DNA from: Bdellovibrionales bacterium
Lineage (GTDB): Bacteria > Bdellovibrionota > Bdellovibrionia > Bdellovibrionales > JAMPXM01
Direction: 5' to 3'
Length of the DNA: 64,000 nucleotides
Assembly (NCBI GenBank): GCA_016713885.1
Contig: JADJOF010000001.1
Span: 248,001 to 312,000 of the forward strand
This document shows, in pieces, positions 36,304-45,800 of the stretch. The notes beneath the pieces are model-generated. The model was not told the DNA's origin, searched no databases, and worked only from the letters and a program-made list of their open reading frames with translations. Position 1 is the first letter of the stretch; each line of letters starts with the position of its first letter. A program made the position numbers and the translations under genes.

Positions 36304-37187
36304 CGACCTTCAGCTCGTCAAATAGATCTCCGCTCATCAACCAACCGGTCAGCGTATTGCTGGGGCCAACATTGATAAATTCACGAGCGCCCTTCTCCTC
36401 GTAGAGATGTGTCAGCGTGTCCTTCCAGCGAACGGGCTCAATGGCACAGTCCAGAGCCTCGCGGATGATCGCATCTCCACTTCCAATGTCTTTTGACCCA
36501 GATACTCGAGAACGTCGGCGTGTGCGGGTCAATCACGGGCCACTGGCTCGCCGTCTTCTGTAAGAGATCATAAGCCGGCAGAAGCGCTGGAGAATGAACC
36601 GCGAACGGCAACATGTCTTTGATCTTCAAGCCTTGGGACGATGCCTGTTCGCAGATCGCCGCCATGTTCGCCGTATCGGTGCCGATGGTGCCATGGCCGT
36701 CCGACCAAACGCTCACCGGTGCACTTTGTGCCGCCAACCAATCAAGATGCTCTTGCTTCAGTGGCGTCCCGTCGACCGTCCGAACAGTACAGGTACTTCC
36801 ACTGGGCAAAAGCTTGCGCAGCTCCGCAAAAGCCCAGAGCAAATGAATCGCATCTTTGAGCGAGACGCTTCCGCAAACAACCGAGCGCGCGATGTCACCG
36901 TGGCTACAACCCTGAACAAGGTCCCAGCGATGACCCACGCGTTTAAGTTCGTCGGCGATTGCGACCTGTAACGCCGTCAGTGCAATCAACGAGCGATCCA
37001 AGTCAACCGCATGCGGGCGATGCGTGTTGGCAATAAAGGCATGGAGGTTTTCGTCCTTCTCTGTCGCCTCTGAAAGATCACGCGAAGCCTGGTCGAGAGC
37101 ATTTTGAACGTATTCATACTGAAGCCAGCGCTTCATTTTTGAAGTCACAAATAGCGCATCAAGACCAGGAAACAGCAGCACCTTCAT
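36269..37187 (-). pseudogene. FabD-like acyltransferase, frameshifted
   Basis: The protein begins MKVLLFPGLDALF like malonyl-CoA:ACP transacylases. It has GCSHGDIARSVVCG, where the nucleophile Ser sits in GxSxG but the usual GHSLGE is altered, and FAVHSPAL containing the catalytic His region. The frame is lost near 36,505, inside 'ttctcgagtatctggg'. The second frame continues SGSKDIGSGDAIIREAL, EPVRWKDTLTHL and FINVGPSNTLTGW, the normal C-terminus. Restored length is about 305 residues. It starts 3 bp after the ferritin-like gene. The acyl donor and carrier are unknown. Confidence 0.75.
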
Positions 37188-37190
37188 CGA

Positions 37191-37865
37191 CTATCCCAGA
37201 ATGCGGCCATAGGCCGCCTTGAGGTTGCCAATCCACTCGGCCGCCAATTGCTTTTCCATAAGAATAATTCTGTCTTGCGATGATTCCGCAAAATCAAGAC
37301 CGTCAGGAAGTTTTCCCGTTACAAGCGTCAAGTGTTCACGTTCATCGCGAATGATCTCTTTTGCAAGAGTACGCATTTCTTCAGTCGCGCCAAACTTTGC
37401 AAGATTTGGATAGATACGCATAATCCGACGCTCAATCAAAATAGCAAGAAGCGCGTAGGATGAGATCGCGAAAACCGAATCACAGGTGCGCTGATGGAAC
37501 GTCAAACGAAACACGCGTTTTGCGAGCTTTTGTAGGTACTGTTCTGTCTCTTGATAGAAGGCGCGACTCAACTTCGTTTCTTTGACGAGGTCCTCGTCCG
37601 ACAACGTCCACCGCGCCGCACGCGCACAGTCTTGAATCATCTTGGTGTGCCGAACCTCATCATACGCATGTGTGTGCGTCTCAGCGCTCCAGTTTTCATA
37701 AGTCAGCGCCATCATCCACGTCACACCCATCAACTCAAAAAGCGAAACGCCTTCGAGAAGAGAAATGGCTGCAATCTTATCCGAGTACAACGACAGCGGA
37801 AGGTCAGAGTCGGCGACTTGATTTTCGAACACTTCGAGCGATTGGACTTCTTGGGAATTCAGCAT
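37191..37865 (-). CDS. Ferritin-like di-iron protein (putative oxygenase)
   Basis: A 224-residue, mostly helical protein with the four-helix di-iron ligand pattern: Glu in GVSLFELMG, ExxH in YDEVRHTKM, Glu in LIERRIMRIY and ExxH in IRDEREHL. This fits ferritin-like oxygenases and desaturases rather than storage ferritin. ATG 37865 is used; a TTG at 37886 would add seven residues. It is first in the operon with the FabD-like and desaturase-family genes, so an acyl-chain oxidation is plausible. The substrate is unknown. Confidence 0.75.
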   Translation of the reverse strand: MLNSQEVQSLEVFENQVADSDLPLSLYSDKIAAISLLEGVSLFELMGVTWMMALTYENWSAETHTHAYDEVRHTKMIQDCARAARWTLSDEDLVKETKLSRAFYQETEQYLQKLAKRVFRLTFHQRTCDSVFAISSYALLAILIERRIMRIYPNLAKFGATEEMRTLAKEIIRDEREHLTLVTGKLPDGLDFAESSQDRIILMEKQLAAEWIGNLKAAYGRILG

Positions 37866-37984
37866 AAGCGCCGATTTTAACTTCAATTTAACAAAACCGT
37901 GAGGGCACTTGAAAAAATGAAAAAGCGGCCGCGAAACACTGGCAATTTTACGAGGTTTCTGTCGGTTCCCGGCTCTTTTCGCTT

Positions 37985-38678
37985 TTAAACGCGATGGACC
38001 ACTTTCTCAATCGGGATCCGGTACTGCGGGCCCCAGGTACCCCGATCAGCCTCTTCGCCAACGGCAATAACCATCACCACGCGATCAGACCAACCCAGCC
38101 CCAGAAGACGCTTCACCCGCCACTCGTCAAACCCTCCATCATACAGGTCGCATAGCCTTGAGCCGTGATCGCCAGGACGAAGTTCTCTGCCGCCAATGCC
38201 GCCGATTTGATCGATACCTCTTGAATATCGCGACGAGTGTGCGGACCGCGGGGAACAGGCCTAAAGAGTCCCGCCACCGTCAAGCCGATCAACTTTACGT
38301 AGCCAATACTGTTCAAAAAGCCCCAGCGATACATCGCGGGAATCAGTTTTTCATAGTAGAGGATCACCGACTTTGGAGCCCGCACGCTGCGAACCCAATC
38401 GATCAAATACGGCTGCGAACGTCGCCACTGGGTTGGACTTGCGACAACCACAACAAGATCGGCCGCCGTCCGCGCTGCCGACTGCGAGAAGCACGCCTTC
38501 ACCAGCGCCGCCTTTTTTTCCGGCGTGCGCACCCAGTAGAAGTCCCACGTCTGCGTATTCGACGAGTTCGGCGCCAGCACCGCCATCTCAAGCGCCCGTT
38601 CAATCACCTTCTCTGGAACCGGCGTCTCTTTGTAACGGCGAATGCTCCTGCGCTTTTTATCACTTCGAAAAAATCCAT
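37985..38678 (-). pseudogene. Nitroreductase-family flavoprotein with two frameshifts
   Basis: Three frames together spell a canonical FMN nitroreductase. MDFFEVIKS from ATG 38678 joins RRSIRRYKETPVPEKVIE after adding one base near 38,651. The middle LAPNSSNTQTWDFYWV ... ALAAENFVLAITAQGY is intact. GFDEWRVKRLLGLGWSD to the stop at 37985 is regained by adding one G near 38,132. The uninterrupted piece alone covers 38113-38607. The enzyme would use NAD(P)H and FMN; the substrate is unknown. Two indels in 700 bp with full conservation elsewhere suggest sequencing error. Confidence 0.8.
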
Positions 38679-38685
38679 ATCCACC

Positions 38686-39552
38686 TTAGACCGTGAGTTT
38701 CTTAAGGGCCGGCTCACACCATTGCTTATCGTCTTCGCCAAGTTTCTCAAAATACTGAATCGCCGAGTCACGCGCCGTTTTAAAACCGAGATCGTTCCGA
38801 CGGAACCTCTCAACTTTTGCCAAAACTTCAAAGGCGAAAAATAGGTCCAGATCACCAGCCATGTTCTCACCACACATCTCGAGACAGGTCTGTGCGTGCT
38901 TCAGAGCCTCTGCAGTATCGGCCGCTTCCAGATAGCTCATCGCCAACCGGTATTCCGCTCTCGAAACTTCAAGCCATCCACCCGCGATTTCCCAGTACTC
39001 TCTGGCCGTTCTCGCCGATAGAATCATGAACTCAGTTTCTGCCAACGTTCGTGACTGCTTTTCTTCCAGGGCACAGGCGAGATTATTTCCGGTAACGGCA
39101 AGCACACGACTCGCAGGATCCTGCCCGTCTAGACCGTGTCGAGCCAGATCCAAAGCCTTCAATAAGCATTCCTGAGCTCGGTCGACATCTCGACCGCTCA
39201 ACGCTGACGCCGTGACCGCAAAAACCCGAATCTTGTCGGAGAGGCTGAAGCTCTCCATATCTGGAGATTCGCTTCGGCCGATTTTCATGACGGCAAGAGA
39301 GCGCTGAATCGCATTCTGGGCGCCAGCCGCGGCAGCAAAAGACGTGTTCGCTTGAAACCCCTCAAGCAGCGCCTGTCCCTCTGTCCACATTCCAAGATGT
39401 TCGCCCATAACATGCGTAACGAGCCCAACAAGCTGAATCAGTTGTTCCGCAGTTTCGACATACGACGATGCGTTTAGAAAGCCGTCGGCGACTTGCTGTG
39501 GGTGGTTCGCATGGTCCGTCCAAGCCTGAGCGATATAGGTCTCAAATTTCAT
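38686..39552 (-). CDS. TPR-like helical protein
   Basis: A 288-residue all-helical soluble protein with TPR-like repeats (AQECLLKALDLARHGLD, EYRLAMSYLEAADTAEALKHAQ, AKVERFRRNDLGFKTARD). It has no HTH, signal peptide or TM segment. It lies 83 bp downstream of a larger XRE-TPR regulator on the same strand and ends next to the nitroreductase gene. It resembles the C-terminal sensing halves of TPR regulators, so it may pair with the upstream protein; this is inference. Confidence 0.7.
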   Translation of the reverse strand: MKFETYIAQAWTDHANHPQQVADGFLNASSYVETAEQLIQLVGLVTHVMGEHLGMWTEGQALLEGFQANTSFAAAAGAQNAIQRSLAVMKIGRSESPDMESFSLSDKIRVFAVTASALSGRDVDRAQECLLKALDLARHGLDGQDPASRVLAVTGNNLACALEEKQSRTLAETEFMILSARTAREYWEIAGGWLEVSRAEYRLAMSYLEAADTAEALKHAQTCLEMCGENMAGDLDLFFAFEVLAKVERFRRNDLGFKTARDSAIQYFEKLGEDDKQWCEPALKKLTV

Positions 39553-39635
39553 GTCCGTCTCCCGATCTGATGTCTGCGGCGTTTATAGTCATGCCTCCTG
39601 CCAAAAGCGAGGGACATGGGGTGACAAGGACGTCG

Positions 39636-40865
39636 CTATTTAATTTCGAACTCTCTTTTTATCATATCAACCCGGAGCGGACATTCTGCCGCCTTGAAGA
39701 TCGCAATCGCTTCGGCCGCGGCATCCTTCCACAAATTGGAGTTCATCATTTTAAGAGTCCGCGCCTGCTCCGCCTTGAGAGCGGCCAGAGCGACAGGAAA
39801 TGCTTGCGAGAGGGCAATCCCTTCCTTCAGGTCGCTCACCGCTTGATCAAAGTTTCCCACCAACCTTTGCACACGCCCGGCATACTCAAAATGAAGACCC
39901 TCATGAATGCCGAGTTTCGCGAAACCGTTCAAAGCACTAGCAAGAAGCCTCAAAGCCTCCTGCTTTTGAGAGCGCCTTGCCGCTACCTCCGCATTGATTA
40001 GTTTTCCCATCTGCTGCCCGCGGCGATAGTCATCTTCTTCAGCGCAACGAATTGAAACCTGCGCTTCGTGAGCGGCCAGATCCAGTTGCTCCTTCTGCAA
40101 TAGAATCATGGCGAGATGGCAATGTGCTATGCTGCGATTTGTGGGCTGGCCAGAATCGTTAAAGATCTCGATGGCGGTTCTTATAAAATGCTCGCCGCCG
40201 TTAAGATCCCCAGATTCGTACAGGACTGCCCCAAGATTTGAATTGATCGAACCGAAGACACGTCGCTCGACAAACTTCTCCAAAGACAAACAGTCGCGAT
40301 AGGACGCAATGGCTTTCGCCGTTTGCCCTCTCCAAGAGTGAATGTTGGCTTTGCTGAGGAAGGCCGAGGCTAAGAGTTCCTTATCGCCGGTTTTCTGCGC
40401 GATCTCTTCAGACTTCGTATTATATTCGGCCGCCTGATCAATCTTGCTCTGGCGCCAAGACGCAATCGTCAGCTGATCGTAGAGTTCGCCAAGAACATTA
40501 AGCGGAAGATTGGGGACAACGGTCGCCTTGAGTAAGCTCTCAATGACATTCCACTCGCCGATTGGACCAAGTTTATCAATCAGTGAGCTCTTGATCAGAA
40601 GGGTCGCCGCCACTTTTTGATCCTGCGCTGTCGCCAGTTGATCGGCGCCATTGGTGACAGTCAGTTCCGACAAATCACAATCTAGAACTTTCGCCAGCTT
40701 TTCAGCATTCTCCTGCTGAACCGACCGAACCTGACCCTGCATCCAGCGGATGACCGTTTTGCGATCGACGCCAACCTGCTCCGCCAACCACCACTGCTTG
40801 ATTCCAAGCTCGGCGACCCGATTCTTGAGAAAGACGTGATTGAGGAGAACTTCTTGCTTTGCCAC
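39636..40865 (-). CDS. XRE-family regulator with C-terminal TPR domain
   Basis: A 409-residue protein. Residues about 10-65 are a Cro/C1-type HTH (WLAEQVGVDRKTVIRWMQG). The rest is a TPR array (YNTKSEEIAQKTGDKELLASA, INSNLGAVLYESGDLNGGEHF, CHLAMILLQKEQLDLAAHEAQ). The layout resembles Rgg/PlcR-like or GntR-independent TPR regulators that respond to a peptide or protein ligand. The ligand and target are unknown. The following TPR gene may be co-transcribed. Confidence 0.85.
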   Translation of the reverse strand: MAKQEVLLNHVFLKNRVAELGIKQWWLAEQVGVDRKTVIRWMQGQVRSVQQENAEKLAKVLDCDLSELTVTNGADQLATAQDQKVAATLLIKSSLIDKLGPIGEWNVIESLLKATVVPNLPLNVLGELYDQLTIASWRQSKIDQAAEYNTKSEEIAQKTGDKELLASAFLSKANIHSWRGQTAKAIASYRDCLSLEKFVERRVFGSINSNLGAVLYESGDLNGGEHFIRTAIEIFNDSGQPTNRSIAHCHLAMILLQKEQLDLAAHEAQVSIRCAEEDDYRRGQQMGKLINAEVAARRSQKQEALRLLASALNGFAKLGIHEGLHFEYAGRVQRLVGNFDQAVSDLKEGIALSQAFPVALAALKAEQARTLKMMNSNLWKDAAAEAIAIFKAAECPLRVDMIKREFEIK

Positions 40866-40996
40866 TGACCCATCTTTACGAACACAACAGGAAATGACAA
40901 ATGGCGATGCAGGACGTATTCAGCCTCGACCGAGAGCGCAATCACCGCTAAAAATCGCCCAGCGCAACTCACGATGCACGCCTCTGGAAAGGAACA

Positions 40997-41803
40997 ATGG
41001 AGCTTCGTTCGCTTGGATACCGCTCACAGCTGATTTTCACGGCCTTTGATGGAAAGGCCGAGGATCGCGGCGACCATTGGGCGATTCATACGCTGAGCAA
41101 TCCGAACTTTTTCTGGGGCAATCTCTTGATCTTCGATCGACCGCCACGGCAAGGCGACTTTGCGGCGTGGACTCAAGCATTCAAAAGTGAATTCACTAAT
41201 CCCAAGATCCATCACATCACTCTCGCGTAGGACTCTGCCGACGGCACGATTGGCGAGATCGATGAGTTCATCAAAAACGGCTTTACTCTCGAAGCAACGG
41301 CCGTGCTTTCAGCCTCAAGCGTGAATCGGCCACTCAAATACAATTCAGAGCTCGAGGTTCGAGGACTCGAATCAGAATCCGAGTGGGAAGAGATGATTCA
41401 CGCTCAATTCGCATCGTCTCATGACAACTTACCGCCGAGCGAGTGGGAACGCTTTTATCGAACACAGGCTCTGCGCTACCAAGCTATGGAGCGCGCCGGA
41501 TTTGGGCAGTGGTACGGTGGCTTCCTCAATGGTCAACTCGCAGGCGGACTTGGACTCTTTCACCATCAACGAGTCGGGCGCTTTCAGTCCGTGAGCACTG
41601 CGCCGGACTTTCAAAGACGCGGCGTTTGCCAAACGCTTGTCTACGAAGCCTCTCGCCGTCTTCTCGATTCGGGCGCCGTCGACCACCTCGTGATGTGCGC
41701 CGCCCCCGACTATCACGCGATAAAAATATACGAGGCCGTCGGCTTCAAACGCCAACTCACCGAACACGGCGTCTATTGGTGGGACAAGAGCCACCACTCT
41801 TAG
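40997..41803 (+). pseudogene. GNAT-family acetyltransferase with in-frame amber codon
   Basis: A 268-codon frame is open throughout except for one TAG at 41228-41230 (codon 78). A single base change to TGG would give the sensible ITLAWDSADGTIGE. The C-terminal half has the GNAT core: GGLGLFHHQRVGRFQSVSTAPDF, the acetyl-CoA loop QRRGVCQTL and IYEAVGFKR. A shorter protein starting after the stop (for example at 41303) would still hold the GNAT domain. Substrate unknown. This is a real nonsense mutation, a base error, or less likely readthrough. It is the last gene before the tRNA-Asn island. Confidence 0.75.
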
Positions 41804-41902
41804 GTAGTCTGCAAAGCTCTGTCGGCAACGTGACCACAAAGCGCGATAGCCACGTTTTGAGGTTCTGTTTGAAAACTGTGCTTGTGGAATTTCTAGGAAT
41901 AA

Positions 41903-41921
41903 AAATGGCTCAGATGGAGGG
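41903..41921. repeat. Left attachment-type direct repeat of the tRNA-Asn 3' end
   Basis: AAATGGCTCAGATGGAGGG is identical to 49011-49029, which covers the CCA end, acceptor stem and part of the T arm of tRNA-Asn. The rest of the tRNA is not present here, so this is a partial copy as left by site-specific integration into a tRNA gene. Confidence 0.85.
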
Positions 41922-42215
41922 GGCAGCCGATCCACTCTCTAAGTCTTTGAGGCGACTCGGGATCCTAATGTTCTTCGATACTTAGCCGAAGAACAATTGA
42001 GACCATTGAGTACCGAACAGCACCCTTTGTCATACCCGTGTGTCGCATTTGTGTAGCAATTCAATCGGCAAGTTTGCCATCTAGGTACTTAGCATGAGTG
42101 AGTTGAAGCTTCGCTTTCGAAGTTCCTGGTCCCTTCACTATCTCCTCGTGGTCGAGGAAGAGAACGTAATTTCGTCCGCTGGGATCTTGAGCACCACGTA
42201 TCCCCCAGATTCAAG

Positions 42216-42243
42216 TTTACGATCGTAAATTTACGATAGTAAA
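42216..42243. promoter_or_regulatory. Tandem palindromic operator upstream of the XRE regulator
   Basis: TTTACGATCGTAAA (42216-42229, a perfect 14-bp palindrome) directly abuts TTTACGATAGTAAA (42230-42243, one mismatch). The pair ends 22 bp before the ATG of the small XRE gene. Such paired sites one and a half turns apart are typical of autoregulated Cro/C1 repressors. Binding by that protein is inferred. Confidence 0.7.
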
Positions 42244-42265
42244 CAGTTTGCTAGTGTTCGTTCAG

Positions 42266-42484
42266 ATGGCACGAACAAAACAGGACTCCCTTTACAATAT
42301 GCGTCGCAAGCTTCGAGAGCTAATCGCGAAGGAGTATTCGACCGTTGAAGAGTTCTGTTGGGAAAATGACCTGAACAAAGCCACTGTCTCTAACTTTCTT
42401 AATTCAAAGAAAGACTTTCGGGTTTCCACTTTAGAAAAGATCGCTGACGCTTTAAAGGCCGAATTAGTCATCGACCTTCGGTGA
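42266..42484 (+). CDS. Small XRE-family regulator
   Basis: A 72-residue protein that is essentially one helix-turn-helix: TVEEFCWENDLNKATVSNFL as the HTH, then STLEKIADALKAELVID. The start MARTKQDSLYN at 42266 is preferred; a TTG-type start 18 bp upstream adds residues without HTH character. It is probably the repressor of the operator just upstream and a candidate switch for the island. The 3' end overlaps the convergent gene by 21 bp. Confidence 0.75.
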   Translation: MARTKQDSLYNMRRKLRELIAKEYSTVEEFCWENDLNKATVSNFLNSKKDFRVSTLEKIADALKAELVIDLR

Positions 42485-42844
42485 TTGATTTGGCTCTTTA
42501 AGCCTATTTAACAACCGTTGAATTACCTCGTCCGGTTCTGAGTTCGCTGGCTCAACTGGCGAAGTATGTGCGAGCACAAGTTCGCTGGCTTTCAAAGCTA
42601 TCCGATCATTTGACGAATCAATTAAGCTGCAAACTTTACGAATGGCCTTGGCCCTATAGCTTTGGAGTAGATCTTTTTTTGAACGGAATTCCTCTGACCA
42701 GAGGGACTTAAATTCGGGGCGGTTTCTGCGCCTTGAAACTTGAACACGTGAAAGGTTTAGCTTTTTGCCGACTTCAAGATCGCTAATTCCGGGGTTTTCT
42801 AAAATTACCTGTAACAGTAGTTCGTCGGAAACCCTCGAATGCAT
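42464..42844 (-). CDS. Small HTH-containing hypothetical protein
   Basis: A 126-residue soluble protein. The N-terminal half contains a likely helix-turn-helix (NPGISDLEVGKKLNLSRVQVSRRR), and the second half is helical with a charged tail. Layout resembles small phage DNA-binding or terminase-small-subunit-like proteins, but no specific match is claimed. It lies 48 bp downstream of the helicase gene on the same strand and may be the last gene of that operon. Confidence 0.6.
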   Translation of the reverse strand: MHSRVSDELLLQVILENPGISDLEVGKKLNLSRVQVSRRRNRPEFKSLWSEEFRSKKDLLQSYRAKAIRKVCSLIDSSNDRIALKASELVLAHTSPVEPANSEPDEVIQRLLNRLKEPNQSPKVDD

Positions 42845-42892
42845 CATATAGCTTCACCTAGCATCATTCAGATTATCGATGGGAAATCGATT

Positions 42893-45800
42893 TTAACTAC
42901 TTGCTGATCGATCGATCGAAGTTATCGGTTTTCTCTCTACTATTTTTAGGCTCGGGTTTAGTGAGAAACGGTTGTGATAGTGAGTGTAAATCTGCCATTC
43001 TTCGTTCAGCGCAGACTCAGCCAATAAAAAGCCAGCTGGATCAAACCAAAGAATTTTTCCGTCGGCTATTCTAGGGATTACCGAGTATGCAATTTCCGAA
43101 CGGGGAAAGTTGCGTTTTAATTCAACTGCTAAGCTTCGAGTTCGCGAAACTCGATCCTCGACCGAGATTTCAAATTCAATCTTAGACCACTGATTAAACA
43201 TTTTTGGATTGAATAGTTCTGAATCGGCGTAAAATTGTTCAGAAAACCAGTCAGTGTACTTTTGAAGGAACGGCGCGCTTTCGCCTCTTGATTCTATTTT
43301 CCCGGTGGCCAACAGATATGCTGTTAGAGGCTCTAAGGTTCCCCAAACTAATAGTTCTTTAAACCAGAAGGCGGCCCACGGTAATCCGGTCTGCTCAACC
43401 CATCGATCCAAATCTACCGGCTCAAAAGAATCGCTGTGGCTTTCATTCCAAGCTAAAGTCAAAGCTGAGCCGACGGCTGCTCCCATTTTGTATTCAAACA
43501 TCTGGCTAGAGAATTTCAGCCATCCATTTAATAGCGATGGATCTGGAGTCAGGTTGGTAGCTCGCATCCACCACGCGAAAATAGATTTCCATTCCTCAAG
43601 TCGATTGTCGGGAATCACAAAAAAGGAGTGTTCGCTGATGATTTCGATTAACTCTATAAAAAAGTTCAACCGCTCATCAGTGTCCCAAGAACTGTAATCA
43701 GTTGCTGAAACCAATTGAGCTGAAATTGCTGGTAGTTGTGCAATAAAAGAACGTGCGTTTTTCGGCGACAGACCGGTCCGGTAGATTTTAGTGCGCTCAT
43801 CGCGGTCAGGATAAATATCGGTCTTTAGAATTTTTCCTCGAGAAACAAAAATTTCTTCGAGCGCGGCAGATGCGTTAGATGCGAATCTTGCATATGTATG
43901 TTTCCAAAGATCGCGAATGGTGGCTTCAATTTCATTTGGAGACAGCTCAGTTTGTCGAAGACTTTCGACTTCTTCGATTGCAGAAAGGATAATTTGGTCG
44001 AGGGTGTCTACTGCTTCTCGAGCTTCATCTTCGATTTCATTTTCATTCGGTTCTGCAGGACGAACCGTCTCAAGCCAACTAGTGAACTGACTTTGATCGT
44101 TTGATCCTGAAACTTCATTCCATAATTTAAAAATCAATTCGAGTAGTTTCGCGATTGGGCTTCCAATATTATTTTCTGGTCGAGCTCGTGTAATATCGAG
44201 CACTAAGGAACCGAATGCATCCGCATGATCTCTTATTTGCCTTCGTTGCTTTCTAGCGGCTCGAGAGCTACTAGAAGAAGTTATATCCATCGGCAAAGCT
44301 ACAAGTGTCATTCCTTCGGCATTTGTTCCCGGTCTACCGGCTCGACCAGCTAGATTCATAAACTCAGAAGTAGCGATAGTCGGCCATGAGAATCTACCAT
44401 CATCATTTTCTCGGGACCTTTTTATTTTTGGTAGAAGGATTACATCGAAAGGTAAGTTGACTCCTTCCGTGAGCGTTGATGTGGCGACAACTATTGGAGT
44501 GACACCCATTCTAATTACTTCAGTCATTAACTTTCTAACTTTGACAGGTAATTGACCATGGTGAACTGCAATTCCTCGACTAAGAAGGCGAAACTCAAAT
44601 GAACTTTCCCCACAGTAGTCCGAACAAGCTTTTAGACATCTTTCAAAAATTACTTTTTTTGGGCCTCTTCGCGGGCGCTGAAAAAAATCCGGCGAATCGG
44701 ATCGCCAGTGTCTTTGGGACTCAAACAGCTTGCAGTAGTGGCTTAGAACTGAGTCAATTTTCTGCGTAACAGAAATCAAAACTTTTTTGTCAGCAACAGC
44801 TAGGTGGAGGGCAAGCCACAATACATGGCACTCGACAAAAATTGTTAGTTCAGTACGCAGAGCACCAGTTACTCGCGGCATTGGTGGAAAAGAGATTGGA
44901 ATGAAAACTTCTGATTCTGATCCCGTTAGACGGAGTCTCCCACCATTTAACACTTCAAGCGTAATCCGAGCTTTCCCATTCGAGTTACACTCTAGCGCTC
45001 CGATAAGTTGGCGAGTGCTCCGGTACTTAGCGCCAACAGCCGCGCCTTCGGCGGTTAAGTCTGCCCACTGTGCAATTATATTCTCAGCTCCGCCGGCGAC
45101 AGCTGATAGTGCAACTAAACGGCACTCTGGTTTTTGCAGGCGTATGCGGGCTACAAAAGATTCCAGCCGAGCAGACCGGTTTTCGGAGGTCGCCAAATCA
45201 TCCGGCATTTCTTGATTGCTGAGGTTAACCTGGTGCGCTTCATCAACGATTAGCAATGATAGGCGGGTAATTAATAATCCACCAATATATCTGAACAGTG
45301 CTTCAGCTTTTTCTACAGTACAGACAAGAACTGTAGGCTTTTGCAATTCCAGCCATACGTCGCTCAAGCTCAGATCACTACCACCGTACAAACCAACAAC
45401 TGAAATTCCGGACCTCGAGCGACCGATCGATCCGGCTAGCCTAGATTCTACTTCGATTGCTAAAGCTCTGGACGGAACTATATATATTGAAAGAGCAGCT
45501 AGTCCACTTTCTCCCCAATCTGATTGTTCCACTGGAGAGTAGGAAGACTGAAGTAGAGCGATTTCGGCGACAGTTGTTTTCCCGGAACCGGTAGGAGTAC
45601 ACATTGCAAAGGACACCTGATCGGCAAGCTTAGAAATTCCTGCCTTTTGAGACGGCCAAAGGAGTCCTTGTCCTCTCTGAAACAAACTGCGGCAATACAT
45701 GTCAGCAAATTGTTTTCCCGTGTCTGTAAGGTCATTTCGGATGGGCAAAAGAAGCTGCCAGGCCGAGTTCTGTTCAAAAAGTTCGACAACCTTATAAGTC

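Larger units (their letters stand above)
41804..42265. other. Gene-poor left edge of the island
   Basis: No convincing gene is seen. The stretch holds the left 19-bp attachment repeat (41903-41921), then about 290 bp without a good reading frame. The 28-bp double palindrome before the XRE regulator lies at 42216-42243. The DNA becomes more AT-rich on crossing the repeat, in keeping with an insertion boundary. Confidence 0.6.

Noticed and set aside
38158..38844. 228-residue plus-strand frame with many Arg and His
   Set aside because: Antisense to the nitroreductase and TPR genes; composition typical of a shadow frame.
41903..41921. Possible second tRNA-Asn gene
   Set aside because: Only 19 bp of the 3' end are present; no anticodon or D arm follows.
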